Positions 45,001 to 53,638 of a stretch of DNA of 64,000 nucleotides are shown here, piece after piece (within the stretch, counting starts at the first letter, position 1; every line of letters begins with the position of its first letter). This stretch comes from Kitasatospora sp. DSM 101779 (lineage in GTDB: Bacteria > Actinomycetota > Actinomycetes > Streptomycetales > Streptomycetaceae). The stretch covers positions 6,754,180 to 6,818,179 of the forward strand of contig NZ_JAHTIK010000001.1 in assembly GCF_025655475.1 (NCBI RefSeq). The letters run 5' to 3'. The notes under the pieces were generated by a model. It saw only the letters and a program-made list of their open reading frames with translations, ran no database searches and was not told the DNA's origin. The position numbers and the translations under genes were made by a program.

Positions 45001-45660
45001 TCAGGCGGTCGGCCGCTCCGCCAGGTAGCCGCGGAGCAGCCGCTTGCACTCACCGATCAACGCCGGATCGCCCTCCGGGTCCACCCGGAAGGCCACCTTG
45101 AGGACGGCGTCCGCGCACTCCAGCGCCACCCGCAGCGCCAGCGCGAAACCGGGGAAGGCGAACAGCTCGCCGCCCAGTGCGCCGATCCGCTCGGCGACTG
45201 CCGCATTGTTGTCCAAGTCCCGGTCGAGCAGGTGCTCGTCGTCCCGCAGACCGCCCGGAATTGCGGCGACCAGACCGAAGTCCAGGTGGCCGAAGCCGGC
45301 GACGCTGCGCTTCATGGCGACGAACTCGTCCACCGCCAGGTCGACGAAACCGGGGATGCCGACCGGCGCGGCCGACTCGATCCGGACGGCCAGCCTGGCG
45401 AGGAAGCGATCCAGGTTCCGCTCGGCGAGGGCGCCCAGGAGGCTCTCCTTGCCGGAGAAGAACTGGTACAGCGTCCCGATCGGCACCTGCGCCCGATGGG
45501 CCACCTCCTTGGTGGTCAACGCCGTCGGGCCGACCTCGTCGAGCAGGCCCGCGCAGGCGTCCAGGAGCCGCTCGTAGCGCTCCTGGCTGCGCTGCTGGAC
45601 GGGCCGCCGGCGGACCGCCCCGGACGGCGGCCGGTGGTCTGTCCCCGTCTGCGCCTTCAT
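45001..45660 (-). CDS. TetR/AcrR-family transcriptional regulator
   Basis: 219 residues. HTH: RYERLLDACAGLLDEVGPTALTTKEVAHRAQVPIGTLYQFFSGKESLLGALAERNL. The C-terminal ligand domain (LAVDEFVAMKRSVAGFGHLDFGLVAAIPGG...) does not reveal a ligand. Start after a short polar stretch MKAQTGTDHRPPSG. No efflux or enzyme gene is divergent, so targets are unknown; upstream is a gene-poor region. Confidence 0.88.
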   Translation of the reverse strand: MKAQTGTDHRPPSGAVRRRPVQQRSQERYERLLDACAGLLDEVGPTALTTKEVAHRAQVPIGTLYQFFSGKESLLGALAERNLDRFLARLAVRIESAAPVGIPGFVDLAVDEFVAMKRSVAGFGHLDFGLVAAIPGGLRDDEHLLDRDLDNNAAVAERIGALGGELFAFPGFALALRVALECADAVLKVAFRVDPEGDPALIGECKRLLRGYLAERPTA

Positions 45661-46007
45661 GGGATCACTGTGCCGTATCGGGCATTCCACGCGCGAATCA
45701 CGGTTTCGTCGCACAACACCCCGGGGTCGACGTACACCCGGTTGCGCCGATCCGACGACGGCCGGACCCGCCCCGGCGCACCGGCTTCTCCCCGTCAGGC
45801 CGCGGCGAAGACTCCTCACGTACACCCGGAGAACTCATTGCCCCCTCATCGGCCGGTGATTGCTCGGGCGTGACCGGCCGGACCGCAGCGGACGAGCGAG
45901 AAGGCGGACGGTGTTCACGTCGAGGGCAGCCGAGGAGAGCGAAGGCCGGCCCGTGACGGCCCCGGCCGAACAGGGCAGCGGGGCAGGTCCGCACGGAGCC
46001 GCTGCAC
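45661..46007. other. Gene-poor region before the VTC-like remnant
   Basis: 347 bp. Promoter side of the tetR gene. No supported gene; a few in-frame stretches have shadow composition. Confidence 0.4.
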
Positions 46008-46205
46008 GTGGCGAGCCCGCTGCCCGCCTTCAACCGCTTCGAGCTCACGTACCTGGTGTCGCCCGCGCAGGCGGCGGAGATCCGGGACGAGCCGGCGGAG
46101 CTGAAGGACGAGGCGGGCCGGCCGTCGCCCACCCCCGTCGAACCCCGGCAGCGGCCGTTGTCGCTGACGGCGCTGGACGCGCCCACCACGACGGGAGCGA
46201 AGTGA
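46008..46205 (+). pseudogene. Remnant of a VTC-type polyphosphate polymerase-like protein
   Basis: An open frame of 65 codons whose beginning (PAFNRFELTYLVSPAQAAEIRDE) resembles the N-terminus of VTC-domain proteins (FNRYELKYLV...), followed after a few residues by a C-terminus-like segment (RPSPTPVEPRQRPLSL...). This would be the two ends of a longer gene joined by an internal deletion. Full-length relatives are about 250 residues. Identification rests on a short motif only. Confidence 0.45.
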
Positions 46206-46272
46206 ACGTCCGTCCCGATCGCCGGCCACGTGACCGGATGCCGGTGGGGCGGCTCGCCGAGACCCGAGGGCG

Positions 46273-47289
46273 TCAGGAGCCACCGCGCCGGGTCGGCGCA
46301 GGCTTCGGTGTCGGCGTCGGTGCGGGCCGGGCCGTGCGGCGCAGGATCGTGGCGCCGCCGAGGTCGGCCGGTTCCAGGTCGATGGCGCGGCGTAGTTGCT
46401 CCATCCGCTCGGGCATCGGCTCCCAGCCGGGTTCGCCGGCCATGTCGAGGTTGAGGCTTCGGATCTCGCGGACGTAGGCCCGGGCCAGGCCGCGGAAGTG
46501 CAGCGGCAGGCCGGGCCGGGGGCGGCCGCTGGGGGAGACGCTCACCCACAGGGCGTCGGTGGTCTCGTTCTTCCGGCCGGCGGGCTTCGCGGCGTCGCGT
46601 ACGACCAGGTGGCGGCGGGCTCTCAGCCAGTTCCGCAGCGCGGCCCGGGTCGGGCCCGAGAGGGCGACGGTCTCGACGACCGGTTCGGCCTCCGGGTTCC
46701 GGTGCTGGGGGAGCCGGGTGACACGGACCCGGCCCCGCTCGGTGTCGACGTCGCCCACCCGCAGGTGACAGAGCTCGCCGGCGCGGCAGCCGGTGTCCAT
46801 CACCGTGCCGATGATCGCGAGGATCCGGCTCCGGGCCTCGGACTGGCCCGGGCGGACGGCCCGCTCCAGGTGGCCGAGCAGGATGCTGCGCGGGCGGGCC
46901 GCGACGACCGGCCGGAGCTCGACCTGCCGGTCGCGCTCCGGGAGCACGACGGCGATCCCGGCGCGGGCGCCGATGATCTGCAGGCAGTCCTCCCGCACCC
47001 GCATGGATGCGGGGGAGGGCTGGTCGGGCCGCGCGGCGGGTTTGCGACGGAGGAGGCCGCGCTCGGCCGCGTCGAGGTAGGCGGCGACGGTGTCCGGGGC
47101 GAGGAGTCCGGCGAGGGAAGCGGCGGCGGAGGACGGGATCGCGCCGCGCTCCAGGGCGGTGCGGAGCTCGCCGCCGACCCAGCGCAGTTGCTTCGCCCGG
47201 GACTTGCCGGTGGGCGGCTCGCAGGCACGCTCCACCACCGCGTCCAGCGCCCCGACCGAGGGCGCCGCTGCTGCCGCGACGTCTGCCAT
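46273..47289 (-). CDS. Degenerate tyrosine-recombinase-like protein
   Basis: 338 residues. SRILAIIGTVMDTGCRAGELCHLRVGDVDTERGRVRV matches the box I region of tyrosine recombinases (catalytic Arg in TGCRAGEL). The expected HxLR box and C-terminal Tyr are not seen; instead the tail is LHFRGLARAYVREIRSLN and a Pro-rich end. Residues 100-160 form an integrase-like linker. It may be a defective integrase, a DNA-binding descendant, or part of a mobile element remnant. Its neighbours (VTC-like and IS remnants) support an unstable region. Confidence 0.6.
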   Translation of the reverse strand: MADVAAAAAPSVGALDAVVERACEPPTGKSRAKQLRWVGGELRTALERGAIPSSAAASLAGLLAPDTVAAYLDAAERGLLRRKPAARPDQPSPASMRVREDCLQIIGARAGIAVVLPERDRQVELRPVVAARPRSILLGHLERAVRPGQSEARSRILAIIGTVMDTGCRAGELCHLRVGDVDTERGRVRVTRLPQHRNPEAEPVVETVALSGPTRAALRNWLRARRHLVVRDAAKPAGRKNETTDALWVSVSPSGRPRPGLPLHFRGLARAYVREIRSLNLDMAGEPGWEPMPERMEQLRRAIDLEPADLGGATILRRTARPAPTPTPKPAPTRRGGS

Positions 47290-48004
47290 GCGGTCACCCT
47301 AGTGCGGAGGTCGGACAGGTCCGCCGATCCGTGCCGTCGAGCCCACCGCCCTGCTCATCGGATCGTCGTATTAATAACTGGCCTGAAGCGCCCTCGACAG
47401 TGAGGGGGCCGCGCGGGGTGACCGTCCCCGCCACCCAGCCCGTCGCGGGGTGGCGGCCGCCCTTCCGGCACCTGTCGGTATCCGGTGCGCCTCGGCGGTC
47501 GGGCGCCGAAGCGAAATCCCGCTCGCCGCCGATTTCACAAGGGGTGGACGAGCATCGGTGGCGGCACATCCGGAAATCTTCACCAGGCTTGGCGTTCATG
47601 TCAAAATCGCGACTGCATAACGGAATTGAGTTCACGTCAGAAATTTTCGGGCTGATCCCGACGGCCGTCTTCACGCCCTCCTACGATGTGGGACGCACCG
47701 ACCGGCAGGGGCCGTACCGCTCCCGCCTCCGCCTGCGGGGCCGTACGGTCCGGGCGGCGCGCGCTGGTGACCGTGGCCGGGAGGCTGTCCGCTGCACGGG
47801 CTCCGTCTGCCTCCTGGCCTCGGCTGCGGCGGTGGCCGCCAGGATCCCTCGCGCCGGTGTACGGACGTGATCCGTTCGGTCGGCGTCGGGCGCGTGGAGG
47901 TCGTCGCGGCCGGGTGCCTGGTGCGTCGTGTGGCTGCGGACTAACATGAGGTCCCCTCATGTTCTTCTGATCTCGCCGATCGCCGTCCGAGCTGGGAGTC
48001 CGGC
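47290..48004. other. 715-bp gene-poor region with AT-rich patches
   Basis: Between the recombinase-like gene and the GH1 gene. Patches near 47368-47382 (TATTAATAACT) and 47565-47650 (GTCAAAATCGCGACTGCATA...) are AT-rich for this genome, suggesting foreign or recently decayed DNA. The GH1 operator lies at its end. No gene supported. Confidence 0.45.
47943..47963. promoter_or_regulatory. Perfect palindrome upstream of the beta-glucosidase gene
   Basis: AACATGAGG-TCC-CCTCATGTT: perfect 9-bp arms, 3-nt centre, 42 bp before the GH1 start. It is not a CebR-like TGGGAGCGCTCCCA; the AACATGAGG arms point to another regulator. Confidence 0.65.
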
Positions 48005-49360
48005 ATGCCGAACCGACTCGACCTCCCGTCCGACTTCCGCTGGGGAGCCTCCACCGCCGCGTACCAGATCGAAGGTGCGGTGGACGAGGACGGCCGCGGG
48101 CCGTCCGTCTGGGACGTCTTCTCCGCCCGGCCCGGCGCCGTCCGCGACGGCCACACCGGCGCGGTGGCCTGCGACCACTACCACCGCTATCCCGAGGACA
48201 TCGCCCTGATGCAGGGCCTCGGCCTGGACGGCTACCGCTTCTCCCTCGCCTGGCCGCGGATCCGGCCCACCGGCGAGGGCCCGGTCAACCCGGCCGGCCT
48301 CGACTTCTACGACCGCCTGGTCGACGCCCTGCTCGCCGCCGGGATCACCCCCCTGCCCACCCTCTTCCACTGGGACCTCCCGCAGGCGCTGGAAGACGGC
48401 GGCGGCTGGCTGAACCGCGACACCGCACACCGCTTCGCCGAGTACGCCACGGTGGCCGCCGACCGCCTGGGCGACCGCGTGCCCGCCTGGATCACCCTCA
48501 ACGAGCCCTTCGTGCACATGGTGTACGGCTACGCCCTCGGCATCCACGCCCCCGGCCGCGCCCTGCTGCTCGACGCGCTGCCCGCCGCCCACCACCAACT
48601 GCTCGGCCACGGACTGGCCGCCGGGGTGCTGCGCGAGCGCGGCCTGCAGGTGATGATCGCCAACAACCTCACCCCGGTCCGGCCGGCGACCGAAGACCCC
48701 GCCGACGCGGCCGCCGCCACCGCCTACGACGCCCTGCACAACCGCCTCTTCACCGACCCGCTCCTCCTCGGGCGCTACCCCGACCTGTCGGCCTTCGGCC
48801 TCGACGAGGACCTCGGCGGCACCGTCCGGCCCGGCGACCTCGAACTGATCGCCGCGCCCGGCCTCGACGGCCTCGGCGTCAACTACTACAACCCCACCCG
48901 CATCGCCGCCCCCACCGACCCCGGCCTCCCCTTCTCCGAGGCCCCGATCGACGGCGTCCCCCGCACCGCCTTCGGCTGGCCGGTCGTCCCCGACGGCCTG
49001 CGCGAACTGCTCGTCGGCCTGCGCGACCGGTACGGCGCCGCCCTCCCGCCCGTCACCGTCACCGAGAACGGCTGCTCCGTCGCCGACGCACCAGCCCCCG
49101 ACGGCACCGTCCCCGACCCCGACCGTATCTCCTACCTCGCCGGCCACCTCGACGCGCTCGCCGCCGCGGTCGCCGAAGGCGTCGACGTCCGCGGCTACTA
49201 CACCTGGTCCCTCCTCGACAACTTCGAGTGGGCCGAGGGTTACCACCAGCGCTTCGGCCTCGTCCACGTCGACTTCGAGACCCAGGTGCGCACGCCCAAG
49301 GCGTCCTACGCCTGGTACCGCGACCTGATTGCCAATCAGCAGACGGTCGAGAAGGCATAG
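48005..49360 (+). CDS. GH1 beta-glucosidase
   Basis: 451 residues, the standard GH1 length. FRWGASTAAYQIEGA near the start, acid/base TLNEPF, nucleophile VTENGCS and the C-terminal YYTWSLLDNFEWAEGYHQRFGLVHVDFETQ. It hydrolyses beta-glucosides such as cellobiose in the cytoplasm (no signal peptide). GGGAG precedes the ATG. The adjacent sugar transporter expected for a ceb-type operon is missing, so the imported substrate must come from elsewhere. Confidence 0.95.
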   Translation: MPNRLDLPSDFRWGASTAAYQIEGAVDEDGRGPSVWDVFSARPGAVRDGHTGAVACDHYHRYPEDIALMQGLGLDGYRFSLAWPRIRPTGEGPVNPAGLDFYDRLVDALLAAGITPLPTLFHWDLPQALEDGGGWLNRDTAHRFAEYATVAADRLGDRVPAWITLNEPFVHMVYGYALGIHAPGRALLLDALPAAHHQLLGHGLAAGVLRERGLQVMIANNLTPVRPATEDPADAAAATAYDALHNRLFTDPLLLGRYPDLSAFGLDEDLGGTVRPGDLELIAAPGLDGLGVNYYNPTRIAAPTDPGLPFSEAPIDGVPRTAFGWPVVPDGLRELLVGLRDRYGAALPPVTVTENGCSVADAPAPDGTVPDPDRISYLAGHLDALAAAVAEGVDVRGYYTWSLLDNFEWAEGYHQRFGLVHVDFETQVRTPKASYAWYRDLIANQQTVEKA

Positions 49361-49541
49361 TTGGAACATTCCATGCGGCGCTGCTCTTCAGGATCGACCC
49401 AGGCTGATGGGCATCGCGGAGTAGGGTGCCCCCGAGGCTGTGGCGAGCTGTCAGGGCTTGAAGACAGGGTGTTCGACAGTTGCGGAGGCCGTCGCCAGTG
49501 GTCGGCTCTGTACAGCCAGCGGTGTATCTCGGTGATGTGAA

Positions 49542-49673
49542 TTACCGGCGGCCGACGGAGAGTCGGCCGTCGGAGGCGATGTCGAAGGCATTCAGTGCGG
49601 GCTTCCGTCGCATGGTCCATCGTTTGCGCCTCTGACCAGCCGGGTCCAGGTTCATCAGGGCCGTGCAGAGGCC
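49542..49673 (-). pseudogene. Remnant of an IS256-type transposase C-terminus
   Basis: An open frame encoding LDPAGQRRKRWTMRRKPALN then AFDIASDGRLSVGRR-stop. The LDP-G-...-KRW-...-W/RKPALNAF-I pattern is the C-terminus of IS256/mutator-family transposases in Streptomyces. Only the last ~43 residues remain; the rest of 49361-49861 has no coding sequence I recognise. No terminal inverted repeats were found. Confidence 0.6.
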
Positions 49674-49838
49674 TTCAGCAGATGGGCCCGTGGACGCCGG
49701 GGGTGTCGGCCGCTTCGCCGCCTGTGTCGACCCGAACGGCGCGGATTCGTCCTGCTCACCCCGGTCGAGACCCGCCCGCGACCTTACCCCGGGCGCCGGT
49801 GGTCGCGGGGCCGCCCGCGACCCGGCCCGACGGCCGGC

Positions 49839-49882
49839 GTCACGCGGGTTCGAGGACGACGTCACGCGGGTTCGAGGACGAC
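49839..49882. repeat. 22-bp perfect tandem duplication at the DUF3048 gene end
   Basis: 49839-49860 and 49861-49882 are identical (GTCACGCGGGTTCGAGGACG then AC). The second copy contains the DUF3048 stop and its last codons; the first lies directly beyond the stop and has no coding role. Confidence 0.92.
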
Positions 49883-50917
49883 CCAGACCTGCCCGGGGTG
49901 GAACGCCATCCGCTGCCCCGCGTAGCTGAACTCCGTGCCGCCGGCGGCGCCGGGCCGCGACCAGCTGCCCCGGTACGCCGTGCCGTCCCGAAGGAACACC
50001 GCCTCGCCGCTGCCGACCGTCGGCGCGAAGGGCAGAAGCTCACCGGAGGAGTCGACGAGCCTGCGGGGTGAGGTGGTCTCGGCGACCTTCTGCACCACGA
50101 TCGTCGGCGCACCCATCTGCCCGGCGTCCGTCGTCATGGCCGGCCTGCCGTCCAGCGCCACCAGATACTTCCCCTCCGCGGCGGACCAGGTGAAGGTGAA
50201 CGAGGCCGCGGGCATCCGCGCGGTGAACGAGGTCGTCGGCACACCCCCGGTCGGCGCGTCGCCGAAGCGGAAGCCGACGTCGCGGGCCGCCGCCGCGTCC
50301 GGGAAGTGGCGCAGAATCCCGGACGGCACCACGTACTGGTTGAACGGCGGCACGTTCCACTGCCCGCGCATGAACGAATTGTCCTGCTGTGGCGAGCAGT
50401 TGAACACATCGGCCTGGGCGAGCACCGGCAGGAACCGGGTCTGTGCCCCGGAGTAGGCGAAGTCCACGCGCCCGTACTGCTGCAGGATCGGCAGATCGCT
50501 CTCCCGGGCGCTGCGCACCGGGCCGATTCGGTCGCCGGCGGGAAGGTGGTTCGAGTCATAGATCGCAAGGAATCGCGAGAGACCGCCCTCGACCTCGATC
50601 GCGTAGATCACGTCGGCCGCGTTCACGCCCGTCTGCGGTCGGGCAGCGGCCGCGTTGTCGACCTTGACGGCGATGATCCTGCCCACCTTCCCCGGGAGCC
50701 CGGTGAGCGGCGACACAGCACCCGTGCTGCCGGGACCGGTCGGAGTGGGCTGCGGGCCGGCCCCCGTACGATCCGGCGAGCCCCCGCCGCCGATGGTGAG
50801 CACGACCGCCAACAGCGCCGCGAGCAGCACGGTGCCGCCGCTGACAGCGACGGCGGCGATCCGCCGGGCCGGAGGCAGGGACCTCCACCGGCCCAGCTCA
50901 CGCTCGAAGGTCTTCAT
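49862..50917 (-). CDS. DUF3048 (YerB-like) membrane-anchored protein
   Basis: 351 residues: one TM anchor (about 20-43), a Pro/Thr linker, then the DUF3048 domains starting SPLTGLPGKVGRIIAVKVDNAAAARPQTGVNAADVIYAIEVEGGLSRFLAIYDSN and including RIGPVRSARESDLPIL and FNQYVVPSGILRHFPDA. Members are extracytoplasmic and of unknown function, linked to the envelope in Bacillus and Streptomyces. No Cys lipobox. Overlaps the upstream small gene by 20 nt, so probably co-transcribed. Confidence 0.88.
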   Translation of the reverse strand: MKTFERELGRWRSLPPARRIAAVAVSGGTVLLAALLAVVLTIGGGGSPDRTGAGPQPTPTGPGSTGAVSPLTGLPGKVGRIIAVKVDNAAAARPQTGVNAADVIYAIEVEGGLSRFLAIYDSNHLPAGDRIGPVRSARESDLPILQQYGRVDFAYSGAQTRFLPVLAQADVFNCSPQQDNSFMRGQWNVPPFNQYVVPSGILRHFPDAAAARDVGFRFGDAPTGGVPTTSFTARMPAASFTFTWSAAEGKYLVALDGRPAMTTDAGQMGAPTIVVQKVAETTSPRRLVDSSGELLPFAPTVGSGEAVFLRDGTAYRGSWSRPGAAGGTEFSYAGQRMAFHPGQVWVVLEPA

Positions 50918-51122
50918 CCGGGCTCACCTCTGCGCATCCGGCCACCAGAGACTCCGGCACCTGCGAAGACGAGTCGGTCGGCCCGCACAGTTCCGCCGCC
51001 TCGCTGAAATCGGCGCACCGGCCCGAGCGCCCCGCCCAACGGGCGGAGGCGGCCAGGAGCCGGGCGCGCCAGTCGTTGCGTCGTCGGACGACCGCGGCCC
51101 CGGCCCGGCTGCGGCGGGGCAT
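50898..51122 (-). CDS. Small Arg-rich protein, unknown
   Basis: 74 codons starting at ATG 51122, with GGGAGG 8 nt upstream; begins MPRRSRAGAAVVRRRNDWRA and contains two cysteines. It overlaps the next gene by 20 nt and follows the NTPase remnant on the same strand. The ribosome binding site supports translation, but composition is close to a shadow frame, so it remains uncertain. Confidence 0.45.
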   Translation of the reverse strand: MPRRSRAGAAVVRRRNDWRARLLAASARWAGRSGRCADFSEAAELCGPTDSSSQVPESLVAGCAEVSPDEDLRA

Positions 51123-51164
51123 CGCATCCACCTCCCGTGCTCGGCCTACCCGTGCGGCGGCTTC

Positions 51165-51530
51165 TCACCGCTTCTCCAGCCGCGCCGCGAGGTGCTCCGG
51201 GAGGTCGTCCCGATTCGCCCGGGCCGACTGGACGAGCTCGACATCGGTGCGGCGCTTGAGGGCGTCGGTGAACGGGCCGGGCTGCGCGTGCACGGTGGCG
51301 ACCACGTCGACGTCGGCCGCGAACAGGCCCCGGCCCGTGTCCCGGAACGGGGGGTGGGCCAGTTCCATCCGCCCGAGCTCGTCGATGAGCACGAGCCGCC
51401 TCGTCGCCGGAGCGGACGGGCTCCACGCCAGAGACGGTGGCGCCAGGCGTTCCATCACCCCAAGGTCCACGCCGTACCGCCCGACCTGCGGCGGCCCCGG
51501 GAGGTCGATCCGGGCCATGGTGGGCGGCAC
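51165..51530 (-). pseudogene. N-terminally truncated THEP1-type NTPase
   Basis: About 121 codons carrying the C-terminal two-thirds of a nucleoside-triphosphatase of the THEP1/DUF265 family: GPPQVGRYGVDLGVMERL, Walker-B-like RLVLIDELGRMELAHPPF, VVATVHAQPGPFTDALKRR and SARANRDDLPEHL. The Walker-A P-loop that should lie ~60 residues earlier is absent from all three frames immediately upstream, so ATP hydrolysis is not expected. Could be a decayed gene or a regulatory fragment. Confidence 0.6.
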
Positions 51531-51690
51531 ACGCCCCGCCTGCGCACCCCTTCGGCAGCGCGAGTGTCGGTTGCACCTTGGAGTCGGGCTGCACCGGTAC
51601 GGTGACCCGGCCGCGCGCCTGCCCGCTTCGGTCGGCCGATGCTGCCACGATGGTGGCGCGACGTGCGACAGGTGAAAGGGGCGGCCGCCG

Positions 51691-51945
51691 ATGGTGTCGG
51701 ATGAGGCCGTGATCGGCTGCCCCGGCACGCTGGTGATCGGGACCCGGGGAGCCGCCGGCCCGGGTGAGGTCCTGGTGAGGATCAGGGGCGGTTCGGAGAC
51801 CTTCCTGGCCTGGTCGGAGGAGCCTCTGCCCGAAGGAACACCGGTCCTGGTGATCGAATCTCGCGGTACTCGCCAGGTCGACGTCATGGAGTGGACCGAC
51901 CCCACCGGCGATCCGGGGTCCGACCTTCCCGACGGACCTTGCTGA
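51691..51945 (+). CDS. NfeD-like OB-fold protein
   Basis: 84 residues: VIGCPGTLVIGTRGAAGPGEVLVRIRGGSETFLAWSEEPLPEGTPVLVIESRGTRQVDVMEW, the C-terminal soluble OB domain of NfeD proteins (G-G-V-V...G.Pv.V). Unlike usual NfeD, no TM segments precede it. It is 13 nt upstream of a flotillin gene, the classic NfeD partner, so they probably act together in membrane organisation. GAAAGGGG is upstream of the ATG. Confidence 0.75.
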   Translation: MVSDEAVIGCPGTLVIGTRGAAGPGEVLVRIRGGSETFLAWSEEPLPEGTPVLVIESRGTRQVDVMEWTDPTGDPGSDLPDGPC

Positions 51946-51958
51946 GGAGGCAACCAGG

Positions 51959-53083
51959 ATGTTCGGTTATCGCGTTCCCGCCCCCGACCAGGCGATGCTG
52001 ATCTCCGGTGGAAGACGGGGCCTTGCAGGCGCGCCGTTCCGCGTGGTGACCGGGCACGGGGCGTTCGTCCTGCAGATCTTCCGCAAGGTCCGCTTCCTGA
52101 CCCTGGCGATGTGCGAGGCGGAGGTTGCCGAAACCTGCGTCACCAAGCAGGGCATCGCGCTGACGGCGCGGGCGGTGATCGCCTTCAAGGTCGGCAACGA
52201 CACCGAGAGCATCGTCAACGCCGGCCAGCGCTTCCTCTCCGACCAGGACCAGATGTCCGTGCTGACCGGCCGGATCTTCGCCGGGCACCTGCGTGCCATC
52301 ATCGGCTCGATGACGGTCGAGGAGATCGTCACCGAGCGGCAGAAACTCGCAACCGAGGTGCTCGACACCTCGAAGGCCGAGATGGCGAAGATCGGCCTGA
52401 TCGTCGATTCGCTCCAGATTCAGTCGATCGACGACGGTGACACCGGCTACATCGCCGCGATGTCGGCCCCGCACCGGGCGGCCATCCAGCGCCAGGCCCA
52501 GATCGCCCAGGCACAGGCCACCCAGGCCGCGGTGGAGGCGGAGCAGCAGTCCGCCCGGAAGCAGGCCGAGTACGCCCGGGAGACGGCCGTCGTGAAGGCG
52601 CAGTACACCGCCGAGGTGGATCGGGCCCAGGCCCAGGCAGCCCAGGCCGGCCCGCTGGCGCAGGCGCACGCGCAGCAGGAGGTGCTGACGGCGCAGACCG
52701 AGTTGGCCCAGCGCGCGGCCGAGCTGCGCGAGCAGCAGCTGGTCGCCGAGGTCGTGAAGCCGGCCGAGGCGGAGGCCGAGCGGATCAGGGTCCTGGCACT
52801 GGCCGAGGCGGAGCGGATGAAGATCCAGGCCGAGGCGGCGGCCTCGCACGACCGGGTGGCGCTGGACCGGATGCTGATCGACCAGCTGCCGCAGATCGTC
52901 AAGGAGGCGGCCGGTGGGCTCGCGGGCGCCAATGTCAATGTTCTCAACGGCGCCGACGGCTTGGGCGAGATCGCCGCCGGCTTGGTCGGCCAGGGCCTGA
53001 CGATCATGGACTCGGTCCGCCGGGGCCTGGGGGCGCCGCAGGGCCGCGGCGAACAGGACGGCGAGCCGGCCGGCCTCACGTGA
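51959..53083 (+). CDS. Flotillin-like SPFH-domain protein
   Basis: 374 residues. The SPFH domain (about 10-170) includes LISGGRRGLAGAPFRVVTGHGAFVLQIFRKVRFLTLAMCEA and ALTARAVIAFKVGNDTESIVNAGQRFL, followed by an Ala/Gln/Glu-rich coiled coil (about 175-315) with repeated AEA/AQA patterns and a C-terminal GGLAGANVNVLNGADGLGEIAAGLVGQGLTIMDSV typical of flotillins. Scaffold for membrane microdomains. There is no N-terminal TM; membrane binding might be by a hydrophobic hairpin or through NfeD-like partner. AGGAGG precedes the ATG. Confidence 0.88.
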   Translation: MFGYRVPAPDQAMLISGGRRGLAGAPFRVVTGHGAFVLQIFRKVRFLTLAMCEAEVAETCVTKQGIALTARAVIAFKVGNDTESIVNAGQRFLSDQDQMSVLTGRIFAGHLRAIIGSMTVEEIVTERQKLATEVLDTSKAEMAKIGLIVDSLQIQSIDDGDTGYIAAMSAPHRAAIQRQAQIAQAQATQAAVEAEQQSARKQAEYARETAVVKAQYTAEVDRAQAQAAQAGPLAQAHAQQEVLTAQTELAQRAAELREQQLVAEVVKPAEAEAERIRVLALAEAERMKIQAEAAASHDRVALDRMLIDQLPQIVKEAAGGLAGANVNVLNGADGLGEIAAGLVGQGLTIMDSVRRGLGAPQGRGEQDGEPAGLT

Positions 53084-53354
53084 TGGGAACGCCGTTCGTT
53101 GTGCGGGGCAACAGCCGGACCTTCGGGTCCTCAGGCAGCAGGCGCTGACGAGCCGCCGAGAGCCGCTGCTCGTAGGCCGGGGCGAACAACTCGTCAAGCG
53201 ACTTGTCCAGCGTTCCGGCGATCCTGTGGATCGGAGCCCAGACCGCCGGATCGTCCATCATGTGGCAGAGGTCCGTCATCTGCAGGCGCTCCAGCCAGTG
53301 CGACACCCCCGGTGCCCCATCACTGTTGAGCCTGATCGTTACGTCCCCACCCAT
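53076..53354 (-). CDS. Hypothetical protein convergent with flotillin gene
   Basis: 92 residues starting MGGDVTIRLNSDGAPGVSHWLERLQMTDLCHMMDDPAVWAPIHRIAGTLDKSLDELFAPAYEQRL. Soluble, slightly acidic, helical; no motif recognised. The end overlaps the flotillin stop by 8 nt on the opposite strand. Start is chosen at 53354 over 53366 because the sequence beyond does not look coding. Confidence 0.55.
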   Translation of the reverse strand: MGGDVTIRLNSDGAPGVSHWLERLQMTDLCHMMDDPAVWAPIHRIAGTLDKSLDELFAPAYEQRLSAARQRLLPEDPKVRLLPRTTNGVPIT

Positions 53355-53638
53355 GCGCACCCCCATGAATCCCGACCTCAGCCGACGGCTTCCCATCACG
53401 CCGCCGGCCGCTGCCGTCAACCATCGCGCGGGGCCGCGCACGGCAAATCCCGGGCTCCTCGGGTCTGCGGTGAGCCCGGGAGGGTCTGTAAGAAGAACGG
53501 CACCTCTCTGGGTCAAGCGGCTGGGATCGGAGAGGTGTCCCAACGTGTTTGATCGACAGACCCGCCCGGGAGGAATGCCTCATGCCGGCGCACCGGGCTG
53601 GGCCCCGGTGCGCCGACGGAGTTCGCGAGAGGGCACCG

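Noticed and set aside
46008..47289. A complete integrative element with att sites
   Set aside because: No direct repeats or tRNA gene flank the recombinase-like gene, and the expected catalytic HxLR and Tyr are not visible.
50914..51648. 244-residue minus-strand frame overlapping the NTPase remnant
   Set aside because: It runs in a different frame from the recognisable NTPase residues and has no motif.
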